From an uncultured beta proteobacterium (GTDB taxonomy: Bacteria > Pseudomonadota > Gammaproteobacteria > Burkholderiales > SG8-39), in contig CAIPUP010000160.1 of assembly GCA_903868285.1 (NCBI GenBank), forward strand, positions 1 to 14,434: a stretch of 14,434 nucleotides of DNA, written 5' to 3'. The translations under genes and the position numbers were made by a program. Positions 1 through 5,688 of this stretch are shown here, in pieces. How positions within the stretch are numbered: position 1 is the first letter of the stretch; the number at the start of each line of letters is the position of its first letter. The notes under the pieces are model-generated. The model was not told the DNA's origin and made no database searches. It was given only the letters and a program-made list of their open reading frames with translations.

Positions 1-684
1 CTTGGACGGAAAGTTGTGCCGGATGTAGATGATCACAAACAACACAATGCTGAGCATGAACAGCGGGCCGATGAAGTTGTGCAGGTTCTTCATCAGTGCC
101 GTGATCCAGGCAAACAGCGTGTGGCCGATCAGCGGCAACACAATGTGCTTGCCAAACAGAATTACCAACCCGGAAATACCCAGCACGCAGAAGCTGATGG
201 CCATACTCCAGTGAGCGCAACGCTCGACCAGGGTGAAGCGCTGGATCAGGCGGCCGGTCATGGGCTCATGCAGGCGTATGGTGCCGCGCCAGAGATAGAA
301 GCCGCCAATCAACGCCGCAGCCAGCACAATCAGCAGACCGCCATAGAAGGTGATCGGGCCATTACGCAGTTGCCGCCAGGATTCGCCACCGGATTGAATC
401 AGCACACCGGTCTCTCGACCCTGCACCGAGGTGTAATGCTCCTGACCATCTTTGCGCACTTCGCGCCAGACCGGCGCGTTGTTGAGCGGCTGCGATTGCT
501 GCCGTTCGACTTGTGCCTGGGCTGGAGATTGCGGCTGAGCGGACGGCGCTGCGGTTGCGGCGGCAGGTTCTGCCTGGGCCTGGGCCTGGGCTTGGGCTTG
601 GGCCGACATCGTGCCGCCCAGCATCAGGCTGGCGACCAGCAGCAACGTGCTACAGGAACGCCCGAAAAAACGCATGGGTGTCAT
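1..684 (-). CDS. fdhC: Formate dehydrogenase gamma subunit (cytochrome b556), C-terminus cut by window edge
   Basis: This is the membrane cytochrome b subunit that takes electrons from the FdhB iron-sulfur chain and passes them to quinone. The frame is open from ATG 684 to base 1, giving 228 visible codons. Residues 1-28 look like a signal peptide. A Gln-Ala repeat (29-38) and a Pro/Gln-rich stretch follow, then a periplasmic segment and a hydrophobic helix at about 112-134. From about residue 149 it resembles the start of E. coli FdnI/FdoI: ERCAHW (His159) and KNLHNFIGP (His202) match the haem-ligand positions, and the visible end resembles FdnI's HHNIPDK. Compared with FdnI it carries about 140 extra N-terminal residues, as in the long FdhC class. 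The start has a good GGGAG site, 4 bases from ATG, right after the lipoprotein stop codon. The remaining helices lie outside the window. The family is certain; fdhC versus fdoI is a naming choice. Confidence 0.93.
   Translation of the reverse strand, partial: MTPMRFFGRSCSTLLLVASLMLGGTMSAQAQAQAQAQAEPAAATAAPSAQPQSPAQAQVERQQSQPLNNAPVWREVRKDGQEHYTSVQGRETGVLIQSGGESWRQLRNGPITFYGGLLIVLAAALIGGFYLWRGTIRLHEPMTGRLIQRFTLVERCAHWSMAISFCVLGISGLVILFGKHIVLPLIGHTLFAWITALMKNLHNFIGPLFMLSIVLFVIIYIRHNFPSK
572..601 (-). repeat. Six-base tandem repeat encoding Gln-Ala in FdhC
   Basis: Five consecutive 6-nt units (gcctgg three times, then gcttgg twice, plus-strand reading) encode five Gln-Ala pairs just after the predicted FdhC signal peptide. 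Such a short tandem array can change in copy number by slippage without breaking the frame. It lies in a linker with no expected catalytic role. Confidence 0.75.
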
Positions 685-694
685 GGCCACTCCC

Positions 695-958
695 TCACTC
701 GGCGCGCTGATATTCGTTCTGGTTCTGATTGCGGGTCTTGATCTGGGTTTCCCAGGCGATGCGGTCACCCTTGGTCAGGCCCGAGGCGCTGAACGGCGAG
801 GGCTCGTTGTCCCAGGGCTTGCTGTCGGTCTTGCCCTGGTACTTGCCCTGCTGATAGCGAATCACCTGCGAGGACTCGCCACAGCCGGTCAGCACCACGG
901 CGCATGCACCGACCATCGCTATCGCCATTACACGCTGCACGGCAGAACGCAGGCTCAT
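695..958 (-). CDS. Small lipoprotein of the formate dehydrogenase operon
   Basis: This 87-aa protein has an N-terminal hydrophobic segment ending in the lipobox L23-T24-G25-C26, so it should be lipidated at Cys26 and periplasm-facing. The residue after the Cys is Gly rather than Asp, which does not suggest inner-membrane retention. The mature part is only about 62 residues, charged and hydrophilic, with no Cys motif or domain I recognise. Its ATG overlaps the fdhB stop codon in an ATGA arrangement, and a GGAG site lies 7 bases upstream. Its stop is followed within 10 bases by fdhC. This tight coupling between the FdhB and FdhC genes argues that it works with the enzyme, possibly by attaching or stabilising the periplasmic FdhAB part at the membrane. 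That role is inference. The lipoprotein call is well supported and the function is unknown. Confidence 0.88.
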   Translation of the reverse strand: MSLRSAVQRVMAIAMVGACAVVLTGCGESSQVIRYQQGKYQGKTDSKPWDNEPSPFSASGLTKGDRIAWETQIKTRNQNQNEYQRAE

Positions 959-1590
959 GATTTCGCTCCTGCGGTCGGTTGTGCAGCCGCGGGTTTGCCC
1001 TCGGGTTTGCCATAAGCGGCACCCCAGCCCCAGACCTCGGCGCCCTTGGCACCCCGCTTCATCACACGGTGACGATAGATATCGGCGATGACATCGCCAT
1101 CACCACCCAGCAGCGCCTTGGTGGAACACATCTCGGCACAGGCCGGCAGCTTGCCTTCGGACAGACGGTTGCGTCCGTATTTCACAAACTCTTCGGCCGA
1201 ACCGTCCTTCTCCGGGCCGCCGGCACAGAAGGTGCACTTGTCCATCTTGCCGCGCAGGCCAAACACGCCAGCCTGCGGGAATTGCGGTGCGCCAAACGGG
1301 CAGGCATAGAAGCAGTAGCCGCAACCGATGCACAGGTCTTTGTCATGCAGCACGACACCCTGTTCGGTGCGATAGAAGCAATCCACCGGGCAGACCGCCA
1401 TGCACGGCGCATCTGAACAATGCATGCAGGCCACCGAGATGGAACGCTCACCCGGAACGCCATCATTGATGGTGACCACCCGGCGACGGTTCACGCCCCA
1501 GGGCACTTCATGCTCCTGCTTGCAAGCCGTTACACAGCCGTTGCACTCGATGCAACGCTCGGCATCACAGAGAAATTTCATGCGGGCCAT
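955..1590 (-). CDS. fdhB: Formate dehydrogenase beta subunit, four [4Fe-4S] clusters (FDH3-type)
   Basis: This 211-aa ferredoxin-like subunit carries electrons from the molybdenum site of FdhA to the cytochrome b of FdhC. Four cysteine sets are visible: C13/C16/C19/C23, C55/C58/C63/C67, C87/C90/C93/C97, and C119/C122 with C151/C155. These match the four clusters of the FdnH/DmsB-type family. It has no signal peptide, so export should occur by hitchhiking with Tat-targeted FdhA. E. coli FdnH (about 294 aa) ends in a transmembrane helix. This protein instead ends in a Gly/Ala/Lys-rich tail with no hydrophobic segment, so another protein must hold it at the membrane. The GGAGA site 5 bases before ATG 1590 abuts the fdhA stop codon, and the 3' end overlaps the lipoprotein start by 4 bases. 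Confidence 0.96.
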   Translation of the reverse strand: MARMKFLCDAERCIECNGCVTACKQEHEVPWGVNRRRVVTINDGVPGERSISVACMHCSDAPCMAVCPVDCFYRTEQGVVLHDKDLCIGCGYCFYACPFGAPQFPQAGVFGLRGKMDKCTFCAGGPEKDGSAEEFVKYGRNRLSEGKLPACAEMCSTKALLGGDGDVIADIYRHRVMKRGAKGAEVWGWGAAYGKPEGKPAAAQPTAGAKS

Positions 1591-1600
1591 CGTTTTCTCC

Positions 1601-4579
1601 TCAAGCCTTGACGATCTGACAGACCGTGGTCTTTGATTCTTGCATCATGGTCACGACGTCATAGCCGTAGGTGGTGGCTGTGTTGACCGCCTCGCCACGC
1701 ACGATAGGCGCCGAACCATCCGGGTAGTAGGGCAGCATGTCCTTGCCCTGGAACCAGCCCGAGAAGTGGAACGGGATGAAGGCGTGGTCCGCACCGACAC
1801 GCTCGGTGACCATGGCCTTGACCTTGATCTGCGCGCCGGTCGGGGTTTTCACCCAGACGAATTCACCATTGCGGATGTTGCGATCATTCGCGGCGCGCGG
1901 ATTGATCTCGACGAAGTTGTCCTGTTGCAATTCGGCCAGCCACGGGTTGGAGCGCGTCTCCTCGCCGCCGCCTTCGTATTCCACCAGTCGGCCCGAGGTG
2001 AGCACGATGGGAAACTCCTTGCCGACGTCCTTGTATTTCTGCTGCACCGACTTGTACAGCGTCGGCAGGCGCCAGAAGGCTTTCTTGTCGTCGTGGGTCG
2101 GGTAGGACTCGATCAGATCGGGGCGGGTGCCATACAACGGCTCGCGATGCTGCGGAATGGCGTCCGGGAAATTCCACACCACGGCGCGCGCCCGGGCATT
2201 GCCAAACGGATGGTTGCCATGCTTCAAGGCCACCCGGATGATGCCGCCGGAGGTATCGGTTGCCCAGTTCTTGCCCTCGGCCGAGGCCTTTTCTTCCTCG
2301 GTGAGTTCATCCCACCAGCCGAGCTTTTTCAGCAGCACATGATCGAACTGCGGATGGCCGGTGGTGATGTCCGCACCGACCGGATGCGAGCCATCTTCGG
2401 CCAGCAGATTCACGCCGTCCTTCTCGACACCGAACGACGCGCGGAAGTTGCCGCCGCCATCCATCACATGCTTGGAGTTGTCGTACAGGTTGGGCGAGCC
2501 AGGGTGCTTGATGGCCGGTGTGCCATAGCAAGGCCAGGGCAGACCGAAGTATTCACCATCGCAAGGGCCACCCTTGGCCTTGAGCGTCTTGACATCAAAG
2601 GTGTGCATATTCTTCATGTGCAGCTTGAGACGCTCGGGGCTCTGACCGGAGTAACCGATGCTGAGCGTGCCGACATTGATCTCTTTGGCCAGCACGTCTT
2701 CCACCACCGGCTCCTCATAGCCAGCCTTGGTCTTGACCAGACGCAGGTTTTGTTTGCCTTCGCGCTTGCCCAGGAACTGATCCTCGAAGCCAAGCTTGCG
2801 GGCAAAGGCCAGCATGATGGCGTGATCGGAGCGCGACTCGAACAAGGGCTCGATCACCTGCTCGCGCCATTGGATCGACCGGTTGGATGCCGTGCACGAG
2901 CCCGAGGTTTCAAATTGCGTGGCCGCTGGCAGCAGGTACACCGCACGACCGGCTTTCTCCGGCGTACCCTCGACCGGCATGGCAGCCATGGCTGCCGTGG
3001 CCGAAGGATAGGGATCGACCACCACCAGCAGATCGAGCATCTTCATCGCCTTGGCCATCTCGAGGCCACGCGTCTGCGAGTTCGGTGCATGACCCCAGAA
3101 GAACATGCCGCGGATATTGGAATCCTGGTCGATGTTTTCGTTCTTCTCCATCACCCCGTCGATCCAGCGCGACACTGTGATGCCGGGCTTGTTCATCATG
3201 CCCGGTGCAAAACGGCCCTTGAGCCATTCGAAGTCGACGTTCCAGACTTTGCTCCAGTGCTTCCAGGCCGGCTCGAGAATGCCGTAGTAGCCCGGCAGCG
3301 AATCCGGATTGGGGCCGACGTCGGTCGCACCCTGCACGTTGTCGTGGCCACGGAAAATGTTCGCACCACCACCCGACTTGCCGATATTGCCCAGCGCCAA
3401 TTGCAGAATGCAGGTGGCACGCACCATGGCGTTGCCGATGGTGTGCTGGGTCTGGCCCATGCACCACACCACGGTCGAGGGACGGTTCTTGGCCATGCTC
3501 TCGGCGGCCTTGAACACTTCGGCCTCGGGCACACCGGTGACGCGCGTGACTTCTTCCGGCGTCCACTTTTTCATCACTTCTTCGCGCACCTTGTCCATGC
3601 CATAGACACGCGCCTTGATGTATTCCTTGTCTTCCCAGCCATTCTTGAACACGTGATAGAGCATGCCGAACACCAGTGCCACATCCGAACCGGAACGGAA
3701 CCGGATGTACTGATCGGCCTTGGCCGCAGTGCGGGTGAAACGCGGATCGGCAACGATCATCTTGGCGCCGATTTCCTTGGCATGCAGCGAGTGCAGCATC
3801 GACACCGGATGGGCTTCGGCCGCGTTCGATCCGATATAGAACATGCACTTGGCGTTCTGCATGTCGTTATACGAATTGGTCATCGCGCCATAGCCCCAGG
3901 TCTGGGCCACGCCGGCGACAGTGGTGGAGTGGCAGATACGCGCCTGGTGGTCGCAGTTATTGCTGCCCCAGAGCGATACGAACTTGCGCATCAAAAACGC
4001 TTGCTCGTTGTTGTGCTTGGACGAGCCCACGACATAAACCGAATCCGGGCCGGACTCCTTGCGCAGTGCCTGCATGCGATCGGCGATTTCATTGACTGCC
4101 TGATCCCAGCTGATGCGCTGGTATTTGCCATTGACCAGCTTCATCGGGTACTTCAGGCGGTGCGAATGTTCGGTCATGCCGTGTTCGCGTACCGCTGCAC
4201 CCTTGGCGCAATGGGCACCCATGTTGATGGGCGAATCGAACACCGGCTCCTGACGCACCCAGACGCCGTTCTGCACCACTGCATCGACCGCACAACCGAC
4301 CGAACAATGGGTGCAAACCGTGCGTTTGATTTCGGTCTTGCCACCCTCAGTGCCAGCCTTGGCGGCGGATTCCGCACCGGCTTCGCCGATGAGGTTGAAC
4401 GGCAACTGGCTGGCGAATACGCCACCACCGGCCACCATGCCAGAGCGACGCAAGAAGGTACGACGATCAATCGTGCCAGCCTGCAGGCCAGACAGCGCTG
4501 CGCGTGACAGACGCGACGCGCTGGACACGGCCGCTGCACCGACCGATTTGATGGCAACAGTTTTTCGGGTGAGTTGCAT
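1601..4579 (-). CDS. fdhA: Formate dehydrogenase catalytic alpha subunit, Cys-type, Tat-exported
   Basis: This 992-aa molybdopterin (bis-MGD) oxidoreductase should oxidise formate to CO2 on the periplasmic side. The Tat motif D38-RRTFLRR lies unusually far in, after a basic 37-residue lead, and is followed by a hydrophobic stretch. The N-terminal [4Fe-4S] ligands are C89, C92, C96 and C124. The active site reads ARICHS, with Cys216-His217 where E. coli FdnG has selenocysteine-His, so no SECIS element is needed. Next come GAMTN and the NAAEAHPVS motif, and later GGGANIFRGHDN and GATDVGP, all typical of the family. The frame is open upstream to 4744, but ATG 4579 has an AGGAGA site 6 bases before it, and the longer start would overlap the whole preceding gene's 3' half. 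It sits between the Tat-target gene and fdhB. The substrate call rests on family similarity plus the dedicated FdhD and TorD neighbours. Confidence 0.97.
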   Translation of the reverse strand: MQLTRKTVAIKSVGAAAVSSASRLSRAALSGLQAGTIDRRTFLRRSGMVAGGGVFASQLPFNLIGEAGAESAAKAGTEGGKTEIKRTVCTHCSVGCAVDAVVQNGVWVRQEPVFDSPINMGAHCAKGAAVREHGMTEHSHRLKYPMKLVNGKYQRISWDQAVNEIADRMQALRKESGPDSVYVVGSSKHNNEQAFLMRKFVSLWGSNNCDHQARICHSTTVAGVAQTWGYGAMTNSYNDMQNAKCMFYIGSNAAEAHPVSMLHSLHAKEIGAKMIVADPRFTRTAAKADQYIRFRSGSDVALVFGMLYHVFKNGWEDKEYIKARVYGMDKVREEVMKKWTPEEVTRVTGVPEAEVFKAAESMAKNRPSTVVWCMGQTQHTIGNAMVRATCILQLALGNIGKSGGGANIFRGHDNVQGATDVGPNPDSLPGYYGILEPAWKHWSKVWNVDFEWLKGRFAPGMMNKPGITVSRWIDGVMEKNENIDQDSNIRGMFFWGHAPNSQTRGLEMAKAMKMLDLLVVVDPYPSATAAMAAMPVEGTPEKAGRAVYLLPAATQFETSGSCTASNRSIQWREQVIEPLFESRSDHAIMLAFARKLGFEDQFLGKREGKQNLRLVKTKAGYEEPVVEDVLAKEINVGTLSIGYSGQSPERLKLHMKNMHTFDVKTLKAKGGPCDGEYFGLPWPCYGTPAIKHPGSPNLYDNSKHVMDGGGNFRASFGVEKDGVNLLAEDGSHPVGADITTGHPQFDHVLLKKLGWWDELTEEEKASAEGKNWATDTSGGIIRVALKHGNHPFGNARARAVVWNFPDAIPQHREPLYGTRPDLIESYPTHDDKKAFWRLPTLYKSVQQKYKDVGKEFPIVLTSGRLVEYEGGGEETRSNPWLAELQQDNFVEINPRAANDRNIRNGEFVWVKTPTGAQIKVKAMVTERVGADHAFIPFHFSGWFQGKDMLPYYPDGSAPIVRGEAVNTATTYGYDVVTMMQESKTTVCQIVKA

Positions 4580-4585
4580 GGGCAC

Positions 4586-4591
4586 TCTCCT
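4586..4591 (-). promoter_or_regulatory. Ribosome binding site that sets the fdhA start
   Basis: The minus-strand hexamer AGGAGA lies 6 bases upstream of ATG 4579 and overlaps the stop codon of the preceding small Tat-signal gene. It supports the 4579 start over upstream in-frame ATGs and suggests that translation of the two genes is coupled. Confidence 0.8.
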
Positions 4592-4814
4592 AGACCTGAG
4601 TGGTACGGTAATAGTTACGGATGTGCGCCGTCTCGTGATAGCCCGCACCGGCGCGATCGTCGTCGACCTTGGCTTTGGACAGGGCGTGGGCGTCGGGGGC
4701 ATCGTTCTGGCCGATGCCGCTGGCCAGGGTCGCAACGGCGGCAACGCCCGCTGCGCTGCTGATGCCGGCAGCGCGCAGGAAGTTTCTGCGGCTGGTAGGT
4801 GTGGCTGCTTTCAT
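4590..4814 (-). CDS. Formate dehydrogenase-region Tat-target small protein
   Basis: This 74-aa protein belongs to the short 'formate dehydrogenase region TAT target' family found just upstream of FDH catalytic genes. It opens with a twin-arginine signal (S8-RRNFLRAAG), followed by a hydrophobic Ala/Gly/Val stretch to about residue 33. After cleavage only about 35-40 residues would remain, ending in the family's Y59-HETAHIRNYYRT tail. It has no Cys or metal motif. The start at 4814 has a strong AAGGAGA site 7 bases upstream. The stop lies 10 bases before fdhA and overlaps its ribosome binding site. Its role is not established. A partner or assembly factor carried with the exported enzyme is a reasonable inference from position and the shared export route. 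The family assignment is strong. Confidence 0.93.
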   Translation of the reverse strand: MKAATPTSRRNFLRAAGISSAAGVAAVATLASGIGQNDAPDAHALSKAKVDDDRAGAGYHETAHIRNYYRTTQV

Positions 4815-5009
4815 CTGTCACTCTCCTTGCGGCGAGGACAAGTCCGGGAAATTCAGGGTCGGAAAATGGCGCCGTACTGAATACGTCTTGCCTATATACC
4901 GCTGATTAATTTCAGAAGGCCTTGGAAACAACATTACTTCGGTAACGCGGTGATTCCGGTGATGCAGCGCTGCTTGCGCAACGCCGGTTAAGCAATCAAT
5001 CGGGCGCGA
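4815..5009 (-). promoter_or_regulatory. 195-bp gap inside the FDH gene run; candidate internal promoter region
   Basis: This is the only sizeable gap among the minus-strand FDH genes, between the TorD-type chaperone and the small Tat protein. No ORF of note lies in it. It is more AT-rich than the flanking genes and contains a -10-like TATATA (4893-4898) about 80 bases before the downstream ATG, without a convincing -35 box. It also holds a perfect 10-bp palindrome (4964-4973, gcagcgctgc) and an imperfect inverted repeat around 4983-5005. A separate promoter for the structural genes fdhABC is plausible. I cannot name a regulator from these motifs, and I see no clear terminator with a U-tract. 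Confidence 0.45.
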
Positions 5010-5678
5010 TTAAACCATTGCAAAGGCCTCGGATTCAAGCTTTAGCAAGCTTTCCGCTATCCGGGATACCCGCTTATAAAAAAAGGTTTTATGCGATTGC
5101 TGCGCCGCTTCACAGAACTTGATCGCTGCATCTCTCACAAACTGTTCGAAAAAACGTTTTTGCTGCTGCATCGCAGCATGGTCATCGCCGGCTTGAATGC
5201 CCTCGGCGCTGCGCAAAATCAGATGCCGCATGGTGTCGAACAAGCCGGAAATATGGTCCTCCGGCTCGGTGGCGCCAGCCGCGCGCGCCAAACCCAAGGC
5301 CGCCAAGGCATCGCGCAAACGCACCAGAAAGCGATCACCCGCCATGCCATCGAGGTAATGACTGAGATAAGGCGTGACCTCGGCCTTGCCCACGCCAACA
5401 AACACATCTTCATATTCCTGGCGGATCACTGGCGCGAGATTTTCTCCGGCGGCCGCTTCGCGCAAGGCCTGCCAGGCCTGGTTCAGTTGCGTGCTGGCAT
5501 CCGACTGCGATGGCGAGGCCGCCGCATCGGCCGGCTGCAGCAAGCTGTCGGCACAGGCAATCATGCGCAGCAAGGCCTGGTCAGGACCCTGATAGAACAA
5601 GCGTGCCAGCAGCGCATACAACTCGGCGCGTGCGGCATCTTCCAGGGGCAGATGCGTGGCATTGCCTTGCATGCTCAT
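5010..5678 (-). CDS. TorD/DmsD-family maturation chaperone for formate dehydrogenase
   Basis: This 222-aa, mainly helical protein belongs to the TorD (redox-enzyme maturation protein) family. These cytoplasmic chaperones bind the Tat signal or apo-form of a molybdoenzyme until its cofactor is inserted. Visible family marks are the N-terminal AELYALLARLFY helix, EYEDVFVG at 88-95 followed by PYLSHYLDG, and the signature EPEDHIS at 138-144. I chose ATG 5678 because an AGGA site lies 7 bases upstream and it starts 10 bases after the preceding stop. The frame stays open to an ATG at 5726, but that would overlap the upstream gene. Its position in the FDH locus makes FdhA the likely client, which is inference. 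The gene ends before a 195-bp non-coding gap. Confidence 0.93.
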   Translation of the reverse strand: MSMQGNATHLPLEDAARAELYALLARLFYQGPDQALLRMIACADSLLQPADAAASPSQSDASTQLNQAWQALREAAAGENLAPVIRQEYEDVFVGVGKAEVTPYLSHYLDGMAGDRFLVRLRDALAALGLARAAGATEPEDHISGLFDTMRHLILRSAEGIQAGDDHAAMQQQKRFFEQFVRDAAIKFCEAAQQSHKTFFYKRVSRIAESLLKLESEAFAMV

Positions 5679-5688
5679 GATGGTGTCC

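Noticed and set aside
16..741. A 241-codon plus-strand frame at the left end
   Set aside because: It is antisense to fdhC, whose haem-ligand motifs and signal peptide are clear. The long Gly-Leu runs only mirror the Gln-Ala repeat.
1640..4507. A 955-codon open frame on the plus strand, fully opposite fdhA
   Set aside because: It is a by-product of strong GC codon bias in fdhA. The translation has no recognisable domain, no ribosome binding site was seen, and fdhA is certain.
4580..4744. Longer fdhA start at 4744
   Set aside because: The added residues are an out-of-frame reading of the Tat-target gene. ATG 4579 has a clear AGGAGA site.
4981..5003. Possible FNR-type site (ATTGATTGCTTAA on the minus strand)
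   Set aside because: Only one half-site resembles TTGAT and the second half does not match ATCAA.
4983..5005. Imperfect inverted repeat just after the TorD-type gene as a terminator
   Set aside because: The stem has a mismatch, the loop is long, and no T-run follows on the minus strand.
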